A stretch of DNA of 64,000 nt from Christiangramia aestuarii. Lineage in GTDB: Bacteria > Bacteroidota > Bacteroidia > Flavobacteriales > Flavobacteriaceae. A model generated the notes under the pieces. That model was not told where the DNA came from. It searched no databases and worked only from the letters and a program-made list of their open reading frames with translations. Shown one piece after another: positions 51,231-60,485 of the stretch. How positions within the stretch are numbered: the first letter of the stretch is position 1; each line of letters opens with the position of its first letter. The stretch lies in assembly GCF_009735585.1 (NCBI RefSeq), contig NZ_VJVW01000002.1, forward strand, positions 518,513 through 582,512, in the 5' to 3' direction. Position numbers and translations under genes: made by a program.

Positions 51231-53708
51231 TTAATTCTTTCCTATTGGCAGGTGATATTTTAGCTCCACCATGAACAATCTCCCGATCTCCGGAGAAGCC
51301 ACGAACTGTCTTACTTCAGAATCCAGCACGTTGGTCACCGAAGCTCCCACGGTCCAGTTCTCGTTGAAATTATATCCCAGGGTAAGGTCCAGGTTGAAGA
51401 ATCCTCCTAAGGGCCCGTAGTTCCAGGTTCTGCCATTCCTGGCTCCTTCAATAACATCGTTCACGCCATCGCCATTAAGATCCTGGGTTTCTGCTGCGAT
51501 ATTGATCCCGGAGAAGAAATCATATTCCTGTACATATCTTCCGTAAAGCGATCCGAAGAATTTTGGCCCCGTATAGTAATAGCCGATGCCGAACTTATTT
51601 TCCGGGGTGTTCAAAGGAAGGTCTGTATCCAGAACCAATCCATCCCTGTTCCCGTCGTTGGCCGGGTCGTTCTTATCTATATCATAGCCGAAATAGGAAT
51701 AGTTAAAAGAAAGCCTGTTCTGATCGTTTATAAAGTAATTGATTCCAAGATCTGCCCCGTAAGTATCCACTTTTCCAAAGTTCAGGTAGGTAAGTACGAA
51801 CGAACCGTCAGACCCTGGAATAAGCTCTTCTATAGGAGTATCCCCTCTTAGAGCTACCGGAGAGGTCGCTGAAATATTGATCAACGGGCTCAGGAAGTCT
51901 TCAGACTGGTTATAATAGGCGTTGGCTTCGAAGAAGGTCTTGTCTCCAAAAAGTTTTCCTTTATACCCAATCTCCCAGGACTTGATGGTTTCAACTTTAA
52001 GTTCAGGAATCTCTGTACCATCTTCAAGCGTAAAGCCTTCCCCGTTTCCAAGGACAAGTCCGCCGAAAAGGTTACCACTAAGGTTTAGAATAGATGGAGC
52101 AGCGATACCTTTCCCGTAAGTCAACCTGAAGCTACCAAAATCGAAATTCTTTACCACGGCTGCTTTTGGAATGAAGTTTCCTCCGTAAAACTCATGATCG
52201 TCATACCTGGCCACGAAAAGAAGGTCAAGGTCTGCCTGCTCAAAAGTATATTCCAGCTGCCCGTAAACTCCCACCTGGTCTATGGTGATCTCACCATCCT
52301 GGTCTAAAAGGTAAGTCCCCTTTGAATCGGCATTGTCCTGCTGGTACTGTGCTCCTATCACGTAAGTTAGATTCCCGAAATTATTGTTATACTGGGCTTC
52401 TGCGTTCAGCCTGGTAGAGGCATCCTTAAATACGGATCCTCTTGGGAGGCTGATCCCGCCATCTGGAATTCCCTCGATAGGGAACCACTGTTCGGTAAAG
52501 GATCTTTCCAGGGCCTCTGCTTCAGTAAATCCGTTATTGATAAAAGAAACGTAGTTCTGTGTACGCTGGTTGATCGCGTAAGTCTCATCGGTCTTACTCC
52601 AGGTGTGGTAAAGGTTTCCGTAGAAGTGTGGAGAGACATATTTTAACTGAAGGTAATCTATAGACCAGTCCTTGATCTGGTTCCTTCCGGCATTGGTCAC
52701 CCCAAGATTGGAGTTATTACTGTGACCGTAAGAAGCGATAAGGTCGTTGGTCTCGTTAAAGGTGAAATAGGTAGCCGCCCCAAACTTTGTAGTAGAGAAA
52801 TCCCTGTCCAGCTCTAGTTCGTCATATGCTTCGGTACCTACATAAACAGAATCCACATATTCGAATTCCTCTCCCTGGGTTCTTTCTCCCCAAACCTTGA
52901 AAGCGAAATTATCGCTCACCTTCTGGGCATACCTACCCCTGGCTGTAAATTGTTCCTGGTTTCCGGCTCCCACCACCAGGTCCAGACCCTCTGAGGTCCT
53001 CGGATCTTTTGTTAGGGTATTCACCAGACCATTGTGGGCATTAGGCCCATAGAGAGCGGCGTTTGGCCCAAGAATGATCTCCACCCTTTCTATATCTTCT
53101 TTGGTAATGGTAGTGAAAGACCCAAGCGGCAGCCCGGTTGCGATTAGAGAAGATATCCTTCCGTCTTCTACCTGCAGGTTTTTGGAGTTAAAGGCAGAGT
53201 TGAATCCGCGTATGTTCAAACCTGTTCCCTGCACCCCGGTACGAACAAAGTCCACACCTTTCTGGCGTGCAGCCAGCTCACCCGGGTTGGGCCCGGCAAA
53301 GGATTGTATCTGTTCAGAAGAGATCACGTTCACCGTGGCCGGAGCCCTGGTGATCTTTTGCGGTCTCCTGTTCGCCGAAACTACCACTTCTTCCATCACC
53401 GATGAAGACTGGTTTAGGCTGAAGTCCATGGTCATATCTTCCCCGGCTGCTATAGTAATATCCCTGCTAATGGTCTCGTAGCCCATGAAGAAAACTTCAA
53501 TGGTATAATCATCAGGTTCGAGCTCAAGTTTATAATATCCATTTTCATTGGTCGTAGCCCCGGTATTAGTTCCCCTAACTACAATATTGGTCCCCAGCAA
53601 TGGTTCCCCGGTAGCGGCATCTGTAACCGTACCGCTGATACTTCCCGTCTGAGCGTACGCGAATACCCCGAACAGCAAGCTCATAATGGTGAAAAGTCTG
53701 ATCTTCAT
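51231..53708 (-). CDS. TonB-dependent outer-membrane receptor
   Basis: An 825-residue receptor: signal peptide (MKIRLFTIMSLLFGVFAYAQ), carboxypeptidase-like regulatory domain (GSISGTVTDAATGEPLLGTN, to about residue 110), a plug domain with EVVVSANRRPQKI and IRGFNSAFNSKN, and a C-terminal 22-strand barrel. It has no adjacent SusD homologue, so it is not a typical glycan PUL receptor. Its operon partners are two hydrolases, a dehydrogenase and, across a 130-base gap, a CoA ligase and symporter, so it may import an oligomeric or hydrophobic ester. The 53709-53838 gap may hold its own promoter (a TAAATTCG is present). Confidence 0.92.
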   Translation of the reverse strand: MKIRLFTIMSLLFGVFAYAQTGSISGTVTDAATGEPLLGTNIVVRGTNTGATTNENGYYKLELEPDDYTIEVFFMGYETISRDITIAAGEDMTMDFSLNQSSSVMEEVVVSANRRPQKITRAPATVNVISSEQIQSFAGPNPGELAARQKGVDFVRTGVQGTGLNIRGFNSAFNSKNLQVEDGRISSLIATGLPLGSFTTITKEDIERVEIILGPNAALYGPNAHNGLVNTLTKDPRTSEGLDLVVGAGNQEQFTARGRYAQKVSDNFAFKVWGERTQGEEFEYVDSVYVGTEAYDELELDRDFSTTKFGAATYFTFNETNDLIASYGHSNNSNLGVTNAGRNQIKDWSIDYLQLKYVSPHFYGNLYHTWSKTDETYAINQRTQNYVSFINNGFTEAEALERSFTEQWFPIEGIPDGGISLPRGSVFKDASTRLNAEAQYNNNFGNLTYVIGAQYQQDNADSKGTYLLDQDGEITIDQVGVYGQLEYTFEQADLDLLFVARYDDHEFYGGNFIPKAAVVKNFDFGSFRLTYGKGIAAPSILNLSGNLFGGLVLGNGEGFTLEDGTEIPELKVETIKSWEIGYKGKLFGDKTFFEANAYYNQSEDFLSPLINISATSPVALRGDTPIEELIPGSDGSFVLTYLNFGKVDTYGADLGINYFINDQNRLSFNYSYFGYDIDKNDPANDGNRDGLVLDTDLPLNTPENKFGIGYYYTGPKFFGSLYGRYVQEYDFFSGINIAAETQDLNGDGVNDVIEGARNGRTWNYGPLGGFFNLDLTLGYNFNENWTVGASVTNVLDSEVRQFVASPEIGRLFMVELKYHLPIGKN

Positions 53709-53838
53709 AAGAGATGTTTTTAAATTATTTTAAGACGAATTTAACAAGGGAAGTCAGCAATAAGGAAGCAGGAGAAAGATAATGAAGTATGACCCTAACC
53801 TGATTTAAGCACAGGAAGCTGGTAATATTCAAAATAAC

Positions 53839-55275
53839 CTAGTAAATAAGGGCGTTTTGCTCAAAGTGCGACTTTAGTCTGGAAAAGAAACGGGGAAGGC
53901 TAAAGGCCAGTCTATCTATGAATTCCAACAGGGCTTCTGTTCCTTCAGCATCAAGCTGGGCAAGGTCTATGCTCCCGGTTAGCTGCTCGAACAACCTGTC
54001 TTCTGAACTCTGCCCGTTCAGGTAATTGGCCAGGTGATAATACCAGTGGATCTTAGGAATAAAATTATCCCGGCACATCGCCTCGGTTTCCCTCTCCAGC
54101 AGGTTATATTTTTTTGTAAGACCAATCACCTCAGCAGGTTTTTCGGCGGTAGTTAACAACATAAGGTAATTAGAAAAGAACCGGCTCCAGCGATGTTCAA
54201 AAACATGTTTCCGGTTCTCATACAAGAAATTCCTGGCAAAGGTCTCGGCAATGGCTATACGCTTATTCCTGACCAGCGTTCTAACATAGTGAGTAGCAAA
54301 CCCCAGTTTCTGGTGATGGTTAAAGGAGTTCTTGAATAGCTTATAGTTCCCGGTGAGCAGGTCCAGGGCTTCTTTGTTCTTTTCCTTTTTAAGAAGTATC
54401 GCCACCAGGTTGTTCAGGTAGAATAACTGGTCGCTGTTCTCCTGTTTTACCGAAAGGTGAGCATAATATTCTGCCTGGTCCAGGTCCTTGAGATTGGAAT
54501 GCAGGATCACCCGGTTCGCGTAATAGTTGAACAATACCCTTCGCGAATACATAAGCCCGTTCTTAAAACATTCATCTATATAATCGAAAACCTGCCGGGC
54601 CTTTTCGTATTCCTTATAATTGAAATACAGGAACACCAGCCTGATAAAGGCATGATACTTATTGCGGCCATCAAGCTCGTCATCATATAGATATTCCAGC
54701 AGCCTGGATTCCCAGGGCTTGGTATTGGTATTCTGGGAGGTATACTGCCGGGTAAGGTCTTTGGTGGCATGAAAGATCTCATCCTTGACCTTTAGGGCTT
54801 TTTGATAATATTTCTGGTTCTCCTTTAAAAAAGCCTCGGTGATCTCACAATCCTGGTACCTGAACCTCACCAGAAGATAATCCTGGTATTCCCTCACCAG
54901 TTCGTAGAATTTTTGGAAATAAAAGGAAGTCTGGTCATAAATATGGATATACTCCAGCAATTCCTTTTCCTCGGAAGATGAGATGGTATCGGTAAGTATC
55001 TGTTTTTCTATATGGCTAAGATATTCCAGGTGGGCATCCACATCTGCCCTTTCCAACTTCTGGCCTATCCATTTTTTGATATAGGCATATTTGCGTTTAT
55101 CGATCTCTTCGTCGAACTCTTCAGAAGTGAAAAAACGTTCGGCATTTCTGCAAACCCTTTCCAGTATCTCTGACTTTTCTCTATCCCTTATCCTGTTTTC
55201 CTTTTGAAGATAGGAGGCTTCATGAGGCAGGACCCCTTCAGCAAAATCGGTAAATATTTTAAGTTTAGACTTCAT
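53839..55275 (-). CDS. TPR-like helical repeat protein, unknown function
   Basis: A 478-residue soluble protein without a signal peptide or membrane segment, built of helix pairs that resemble degenerate TPR units (AFIRLVFLYFNYKEYEKARQ, SRRVLFNYYANRVILHSNLK, YFYLNNLVAILLKKEKNKEA-type segments). I do not recognise a family. Its start codon overlaps the stop of the exported hydrolase gene (TAATG), so it is translated with the symporter-ligase-hydrolase group. A regulatory or scaffolding role is possible but not supported by any motif. Confidence 0.6.
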   Translation of the reverse strand: MKSKLKIFTDFAEGVLPHEASYLQKENRIRDREKSEILERVCRNAERFFTSEEFDEEIDKRKYAYIKKWIGQKLERADVDAHLEYLSHIEKQILTDTISSSEEKELLEYIHIYDQTSFYFQKFYELVREYQDYLLVRFRYQDCEITEAFLKENQKYYQKALKVKDEIFHATKDLTRQYTSQNTNTKPWESRLLEYLYDDELDGRNKYHAFIRLVFLYFNYKEYEKARQVFDYIDECFKNGLMYSRRVLFNYYANRVILHSNLKDLDQAEYYAHLSVKQENSDQLFYLNNLVAILLKKEKNKEALDLLTGNYKLFKNSFNHHQKLGFATHYVRTLVRNKRIAIAETFARNFLYENRKHVFEHRWSRFFSNYLMLLTTAEKPAEVIGLTKKYNLLERETEAMCRDNFIPKIHWYYHLANYLNGQSSEDRLFEQLTGSIDLAQLDAEGTEALLEFIDRLAFSLPRFFSRLKSHFEQNALIY

Positions 55276-56201
55276 TAATTCAGAAAATCCCTAATGGCCT
55301 GGTTAACCTCTTCGGCCTTTTCAAAATTAACAAAATGACCAGCTTCGTCAACGGTTTTCACCTCTAGCTGATCGAACTTTTGCCTGGAAGTTTCAATAAG
55401 TCCGTCAATGCTCTGGGAAGGATGAAAGTATTTATTCGGAATAAGCATATCGTTATTTCCGAAGATCATCAAAACCGGGAGATCGATCTTACTAATTTCT
55501 GAGATCACCGGTTCATCCAGCATCGCATGAATGTTGTTCACCACGGTTTCGGCATAATCAGGAAAATCTTCCGCAGACTTCATGGCGATACGCTGATCAA
55601 CCATCGGCTGGGCGTCTTCAGGAAAAGAATAAAAGTTCAGTTTATAGTTGGCCAGCACCTGCTCGTCACTGGCATTTATCACCATGGCGGGAGTATAGGC
55701 CGATTTCATCACGGTTGCCTCCTGTTCGGTAAATGTTTCGATACCCGCAGGTGCGATAAGAACAAGATTTTCAAAAGTTTCAGGGTATTGAATAACCGAA
55801 TGCATGGCGATCTGCCCGCCCATGCTATGCCCCACCAGGCTCACTTTTTTAAGGTCCAGTTTCTGCGCCAGCTCCTTTAGCATACCGGCGTATTCTGCCA
55901 GGCTGAAATCGGTTTTTCCCCGGGAAGATTTCCCGTATCCTGGCAGGTCGATGGCGATACAGCGAAAATCATTTTCCAGCCCCTTTACATTCTTCTTCCA
56001 GGCATCGAGGTTACTGGAAAGTCCATGCACGAACAACAGGCTTTGCTCCCCGGCTCCCTGGTCTGTATAGGCGATGGTTTCAGAATTTATTTGGATACTT
56101 TTCACTGGTAGGTCGTAGGTTACTGTTTCTTTGATCTTTTGCTGGGCTGTTAGCGCGGTGATAACCAGACACAACAGGCTAGCTAATATTCCTTTTCTCA
56201 T
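55275..56201 (-). CDS. Exported alpha/beta hydrolase
   Basis: A 308-residue hydrolase with an N-terminal signal peptide (MRKGILASLLCLVITALTAQ), so it acts in the periplasm or at the surface. FVHGLSSNLDAW provides the oxyanion hole, GHSMGG (S126) the nucleophile, FGNNDMLIP the acid region and EAGHFVNFEKAEE the histidine. It overlaps the CoA-ligase gene by 23 bases. In this set it would be the first hydrolase, cutting an ester outside the inner membrane before uptake by the symporter. Confidence 0.88.
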   Translation of the reverse strand: MRKGILASLLCLVITALTAQQKIKETVTYDLPVKSIQINSETIAYTDQGAGEQSLLFVHGLSSNLDAWKKNVKGLENDFRCIAIDLPGYGKSSRGKTDFSLAEYAGMLKELAQKLDLKKVSLVGHSMGGQIAMHSVIQYPETFENLVLIAPAGIETFTEQEATVMKSAYTPAMVINASDEQVLANYKLNFYSFPEDAQPMVDQRIAMKSAEDFPDYAETVVNNIHAMLDEPVISEISKIDLPVLMIFGNNDMLIPNKYFHPSQSIDGLIETSRQKFDQLEVKTVDEAGHFVNFEKAEEVNQAIRDFLN

Positions 56202-57696
56202 GTTGTATTTGCTTGAACAATTGTTTTAGTTTCTTTCGGTCTATTTTACCGATACCAGATTTAGGCAGGGAATCCAGGTAAATGAAGTGCCGGGGCACCT
56301 TATATGAAGCCATTAAAGACCTTAGTTGTTGGGCTAATTCTTCATCGCTCAAAGCATGTTTTATGCCAGCCATAAAGGCCACACCAACTTCTCCCCAGTT
56401 TTCGTCCTCCACGCCAACAACAGCCACTTCTTTTGCGAAGTGGTTTTTAAGTAGCAAGTTCTCAATTTCCAGCGGATAGATATTTTCACCTCCAGATATG
56501 AACAACTGGTTCTTGCGCCCCAGCATGTAAAGAAATCCCTCCTTGTCCATCTTCACAATATCTCCGGTATGGAACCATCCGTCCTTGATTTTCTCAAAGG
56601 TGTAGGCCGAATTGTTCCAGTAACCCGGGGTAACTATATGACCTCTTATACAGAGTTCTCCTTTCTCACCAATTTCAACTTCCAGACCCTCATCATCAAT
56701 GATCTTATGGTCTACATAGAAATTTGGCTTCCCTATGGAACCTTTTTTCCAGAGGGCGTCATGGTGATGCAGGGAGGTGATGCAGGGGCCGGCTTCGGTA
56801 AGACCATAACCCTGTCTTAAGAGTATGCCATTTTCGGCCCACTTATCGATCAGCGAAATGGAAAGGTCCTCTCCTCCAACGACGATATATTTTAGCTTCG
56901 AAGCACTAAAATTTTTAAAAGCAGGATTTTTCACCATCATCCTGAGCATGGTGGGAATGGCCAGGAAAAGACTTATGGATTGGTCCTGAATATAATTCAG
57001 CACCTTTTTCGGCTTGAAAGATCTAATAAAATCTACCCTCGCACCACGATGCAACATGGGCAGAAGCAGTACATTCCAGCCAGAGGTATGATAAGGCGGC
57101 AGGGCATTTAACGTAAAATCTACGGAAGTGATCTCCAGCTGCACCGAGGTATTCAGGCTATTCCAGAACAGCATACGGTTGGTATAAAGCACTCCCTTAG
57201 GTTTGCCGGTAGTGCCTGAAGTATAGAAAATAAATACCGCCTGTTCCGGCTCGATCTCGGCAGGCAGGGCTCCAGAATCAAATCCGGCCGCCTGTTCGAA
57301 GATATTCTGAAATTCAACAGACCTGGTAAAGATCTCTTCTTTGACCGGCTTCAGGATATGCCCGAATTCCTTTTCAACAATAAAAAGCACGGGTTCCACA
57401 TCCCTGATGCAATAAACAAGCTCAGGAACCGAAGCCCGGAAATTCAGGGGCACTAGGATTGCGCCCATACGTTGCGCCGCAATGAACAAGACAAGGTATT
57501 CTGGAGAATGGCATGCCAGCACGGCGATCCTGTCTCCTTTCTGAATGGAATATTCCTCCCGAAGACATTTTTCTACCTGGACAGAAAGCTGGTTCAGCTC
57601 TTTATAGGTATAGGTATTACCTGTATCTACAGAAGCCACCGCGGTTTTACAGGGTGTATAAACAGACCATTTTGCTATCCAGTCGAAATAATTCAT
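56179..57696 (-). CDS. Acyl-CoA synthetase (AMP-forming ligase)
   Basis: A 505-residue class I adenylate-forming enzyme that activates a carboxylic acid to its CoA thioester. Core motifs are FYTSGTTGKPKGV (P-loop), YGLTEAGP, GDIVKMDKEGFLYMLGRKNQ (hinge) and the catalytic lysine region GKIDRKKLK near the C-terminus. Substrate cannot be read; length and sequence are those of medium-chain or short-chain acyl ligases. It overlaps the symporter gene by four bases and the hydrolase gene by 23, implying a pathway taking a transported acid to a CoA ester. Confidence 0.9.
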   Translation of the reverse strand: MNYFDWIAKWSVYTPCKTAVASVDTGNTYTYKELNQLSVQVEKCLREEYSIQKGDRIAVLACHSPEYLVLFIAAQRMGAILVPLNFRASVPELVYCIRDVEPVLFIVEKEFGHILKPVKEEIFTRSVEFQNIFEQAAGFDSGALPAEIEPEQAVFIFYTSGTTGKPKGVLYTNRMLFWNSLNTSVQLEITSVDFTLNALPPYHTSGWNVLLLPMLHRGARVDFIRSFKPKKVLNYIQDQSISLFLAIPTMLRMMVKNPAFKNFSASKLKYIVVGGEDLSISLIDKWAENGILLRQGYGLTEAGPCITSLHHHDALWKKGSIGKPNFYVDHKIIDDEGLEVEIGEKGELCIRGHIVTPGYWNNSAYTFEKIKDGWFHTGDIVKMDKEGFLYMLGRKNQLFISGGENIYPLEIENLLLKNHFAKEVAVVGVEDENWGEVGVAFMAGIKHALSDEELAQQLRSLMASYKVPRHFIYLDSLPKSGIGKIDRKKLKQLFKQIQHEKRNIS

Positions 57697-59174
57697 GCTT
57701 TCTTTCTACTCATTAAATATAGAGAATTACCAATTATGAACGAGGCTACCACGGCAATGGCCGCAGAAACTCCCGGGTTGTTCACCGGCTCCTGCATATA
57801 GGGCGTGATCCTGCCGTAATAGATGATAAAATGCAGGGCCACCGCAGAGAAACTGGCGATAAAAACCGCGTTCTTGCTAACCTTCTTAAAATATATTCCG
57901 AAAAGCACGGGAACAAAAGCCGCCGCGAAATAGGCATAGACCCCATTCTGGGCAAAGATCGCCACACTAACATTGGGATCAATGATCTGGTCGTAGCTTA
58001 AAAAGAAACTAACCACCGCCAGCAAAATGATAACGACCTTGTTCAGGCCCACCTGGTTGAAATTTTCTTTATTCCGAAAGGGCGCAATAAGATCTGTAGT
58101 TATCGTGGTAGATAAAGACTGGATCAGGGCTTCGAGGGTAGAAAGTCCGGCCGAGATCAATCCCGCCACGATGATCACCCCGACCCCTGCGGAAAAGGTC
58201 TTTACCACATAAGCCGAAACCAGTTCATCCATTTTTAGCGTTGTACCCGCTATGCTTAAATCAGGAAAAGTGATCCTGGCATACAATCCAACGACCACCA
58301 CCAGGAAGAAAACGCTCATGCAAATGATGGCTACGGTCAGGTATTCGTTGATCGCTTTTTCACTTCTAAGAAAAAGGGTTTTGGTAATGATATGGGGTTG
58401 GCAAACGATAGCGATCCCGATTATGATCTGGCATACGATGATCTCAAAATAATCGCGGAAAAGAAAACTTTCGGGATTCGTGGGTTGAGTAAGATTCGGG
58501 TCTATTTCGTTCAGTAATTCTACAATTCCGTCGAAACCATTGGAGAAATATTCTGAACCCGACCATAAAAGGATCACTGCTACCACGAACATGATAATTG
58601 CCTGCACCGTATTGGTGTAGACCATTGAGTTGGCCCCGCCAAACATGGTATAACCAAAAACAAAGGCGATAAGTCCCATAAGCACATAAAATGGCTCCAG
58701 GTTCAATGATTTCGAGATGATCTGGGTCAAGCCAACACAAATTAGAACAATGAAAGTTATTAGCAATAAAGAGAGGATCGCAAAGAAAATGGTGAGTCCT
58801 TTGGAGTCATAGCGTTTGCCAATCCATTGCGCCATGGTAAGCGCTTTTACCGTGGAACCATGTTTCTGAAATGCCTTGGTAAAGAAAATAAGGGAGGCAA
58901 AAATGGCGATGGGCATAACGATGCCGAAAGAGATAAGCCCCGAAAATCCATAAAGTGCAATAAACCCCGGATTTATTATGAATGTGGCCGCGCTGGTCAT
59001 GGATGCGGCCAGGCTCAGGCCTACGGCCCAGGCAGGAAAACCGTCACTGCCAATGGCAAAATCATCGATATTTTTGGTCCTGAGATTACCTCTAATCACA
59101 AAGAAAAGAATGACCAGAGCATAGACAATTAAAAGTATCGTGACGTATAGGGACCAGGTTTCTGAGGCGAACAT
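57693..59174 (-). CDS. Sodium:solute symporter (SSS family)
   Basis: A 493-residue inner-membrane symporter with about 13 helices. SSS features are ASMTSAATFIINPGF in the early unwound helix, GGANSMVYTNTVQA and an AGLISAGLSTLEALIQSLS segment late in the core, near the sodium site. SSS members carry sugars, amino acids, monocarboxylates or pantothenate; here the coupled CoA ligase and downstream hydroxybutyrate dehydrogenase point to a carboxylic acid. It heads the operon. Confidence 0.92.
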   Translation of the reverse strand: MFASETWSLYVTILLIVYALVILFFVIRGNLRTKNIDDFAIGSDGFPAWAVGLSLAASMTSAATFIINPGFIALYGFSGLISFGIVMPIAIFASLIFFTKAFQKHGSTVKALTMAQWIGKRYDSKGLTIFFAILSLLLITFIVLICVGLTQIISKSLNLEPFYVLMGLIAFVFGYTMFGGANSMVYTNTVQAIIMFVVAVILLWSGSEYFSNGFDGIVELLNEIDPNLTQPTNPESFLFRDYFEIIVCQIIIGIAIVCQPHIITKTLFLRSEKAINEYLTVAIICMSVFFLVVVVGLYARITFPDLSIAGTTLKMDELVSAYVVKTFSAGVGVIIVAGLISAGLSTLEALIQSLSTTITTDLIAPFRNKENFNQVGLNKVVIILLAVVSFFLSYDQIIDPNVSVAIFAQNGVYAYFAAAFVPVLFGIYFKKVSKNAVFIASFSAVALHFIIYYGRITPYMQEPVNNPGVSAAIAVVASFIIGNSLYLMSRKKA

Positions 59175-59389
59175 ATTTGCTTAATTACAAAATGTGAATT
59201 TAAAATTATACCTATACGAATTAACATCATTTTATGAAATTAGAACTGCGACTTATAGATTTAAATTAAATTTTATTCAAATAGAACCTTCATATCAAAT
59301 GATTAGTAAAGTGCGACCATATTGAATCCTGGTTTTAAACATGCTTTTAATAAATTTACCAGAACGGGACCTCAACCAGTAAACTCTAT

Positions 59390-60367
59390 ATGAAGAGAAG
59401 GAATTTTATCTTAAAAACAGGACTTACCGGAGCAGCGATAAGCGCGGCTCCTTCTGTCTTATCCCGATCAATCTTTAAAGAATTAAATATGACCAAAAAT
59501 TATCCGGTAGCGGTAGCTACCTGGAATTTCCAGAACGCGACAAAAATGGCCGGAAGCATGCTGGAAGATGGAGCTTCAGCCCTGGATGCTGTGGAAAAAG
59601 GGGTTATGGTAGAAGAAGCAAACCTTAAGAACACCACCGTTGGTGATGGCGGCGCGCCAGACCGGGACGGGAATGTCACCCTGGATGCCTGTATCATGTC
59701 GCCAGAGGGAAATGCCGGTTCGGTGGTTTACCTCAAGGAGATCGCCCACCCGGTTTCGGTGGCACGCAAGGTAATGGAAGAAACCCCACATGTAATGCTG
59801 GCCGGTGAAGGAGCATTGCAGTTCGCCATTCAGCAGGGGTTCAAAAGAAAGAACCTGCTGACCGAGGAGTCAGAAAAAGCATGGAAAGACTGGCTGGAGC
59901 ATAAAGAATACAAGCCGATCATAAATATTGAAAATCACGATACCATTGGGATGCTATGCCTGGATAAAAATGGAGATATCGCCGGGGCCTGTACCACTTC
60001 CGGTTTATCCTATAAAATGAATGGTCGCGTGGGAGATTCCCCTATCATCGGCGCAGGTTTATTCCTGGACAACGAGGTAGGCGGCGCTGTTGGAACCGGA
60101 ATGGGAGAAGCCATCATGAAAAGTGTGGGTAGTTTTTTGATCGTGGAACTAATGCGACAGGGAAAATCTCCGCAGGAAGCCTGTGAAGAAGCGGTGATGC
60201 GTACCGTACGAAAATCACCAAACTACAAGGATTTCCAGGTTGCCTATGTCGCCATGAACAAAAAAGGAGAAATTGGTTCTTATTGCATACATAAAGGATT
60301 CAGTTACGCAAAGTTCTGTAATGGAGAAAGCACGAACAATCCGAGCAAATCTTACCTGGAAAATTAA
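59390..60367 (+). CDS. N4-(beta-N-acetylglucosaminyl)-L-asparaginase (glycosylasparaginase)
   Basis: Hydrolyses the GlcNAc-Asn bond of N-glycoprotein fragments. The 325-residue Ntn-hydrolase has the self-cleavage site H183-D184-T185 (the new N-terminal T185 is the nucleophile), TTSGLSYKMNGRVGDSP (202-218, with R213 and D216 for substrate binding) and GTGMGE (236-240 region). An N-terminal KRRNF twin-arginine motif followed by a hydrophobic stretch (ILKTGLTGAAISAAPSVL) indicates Tat export, so it works in the periplasm. Transcribed alone, just upstream of polA. Confidence 0.93.
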   Translation: MKRRNFILKTGLTGAAISAAPSVLSRSIFKELNMTKNYPVAVATWNFQNATKMAGSMLEDGASALDAVEKGVMVEEANLKNTTVGDGGAPDRDGNVTLDACIMSPEGNAGSVVYLKEIAHPVSVARKVMEETPHVMLAGEGALQFAIQQGFKRKNLLTEESEKAWKDWLEHKEYKPIINIENHDTIGMLCLDKNGDIAGACTTSGLSYKMNGRVGDSPIIGAGLFLDNEVGGAVGTGMGEAIMKSVGSFLIVELMRQGKSPQEACEEAVMRTVRKSPNYKDFQVAYVAMNKKGEIGSYCIHKGFSYAKFCNGESTNNPSKSYLEN

Positions 60368-60415
60368 TTAGCTTTTTAGCTCTTTATGATTTTTGTTAAT
60401 TGCTTATTGTTGATT

Positions 60416-60444
60416 GTTTGCAAGGAAGACTGCTAATATCTTTG
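60416..60444 (+). promoter_or_regulatory. Promoter of polA
   Basis: TTTG (60416-60419), a 17-base spacer and TATCTTTG (60437-60444), an exact -7 match, 42 bases before the polA start. The -33 TTTG is at the end of a TTATTGTTGATTGTTTG tract of the dispersed repeat type, so the repeat supplies part of the promoter. Confidence 0.75.
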
Positions 60445-60485
60445 TAGTTTTGGAATATTCTCAATTTTATATTTAAACGACACCA

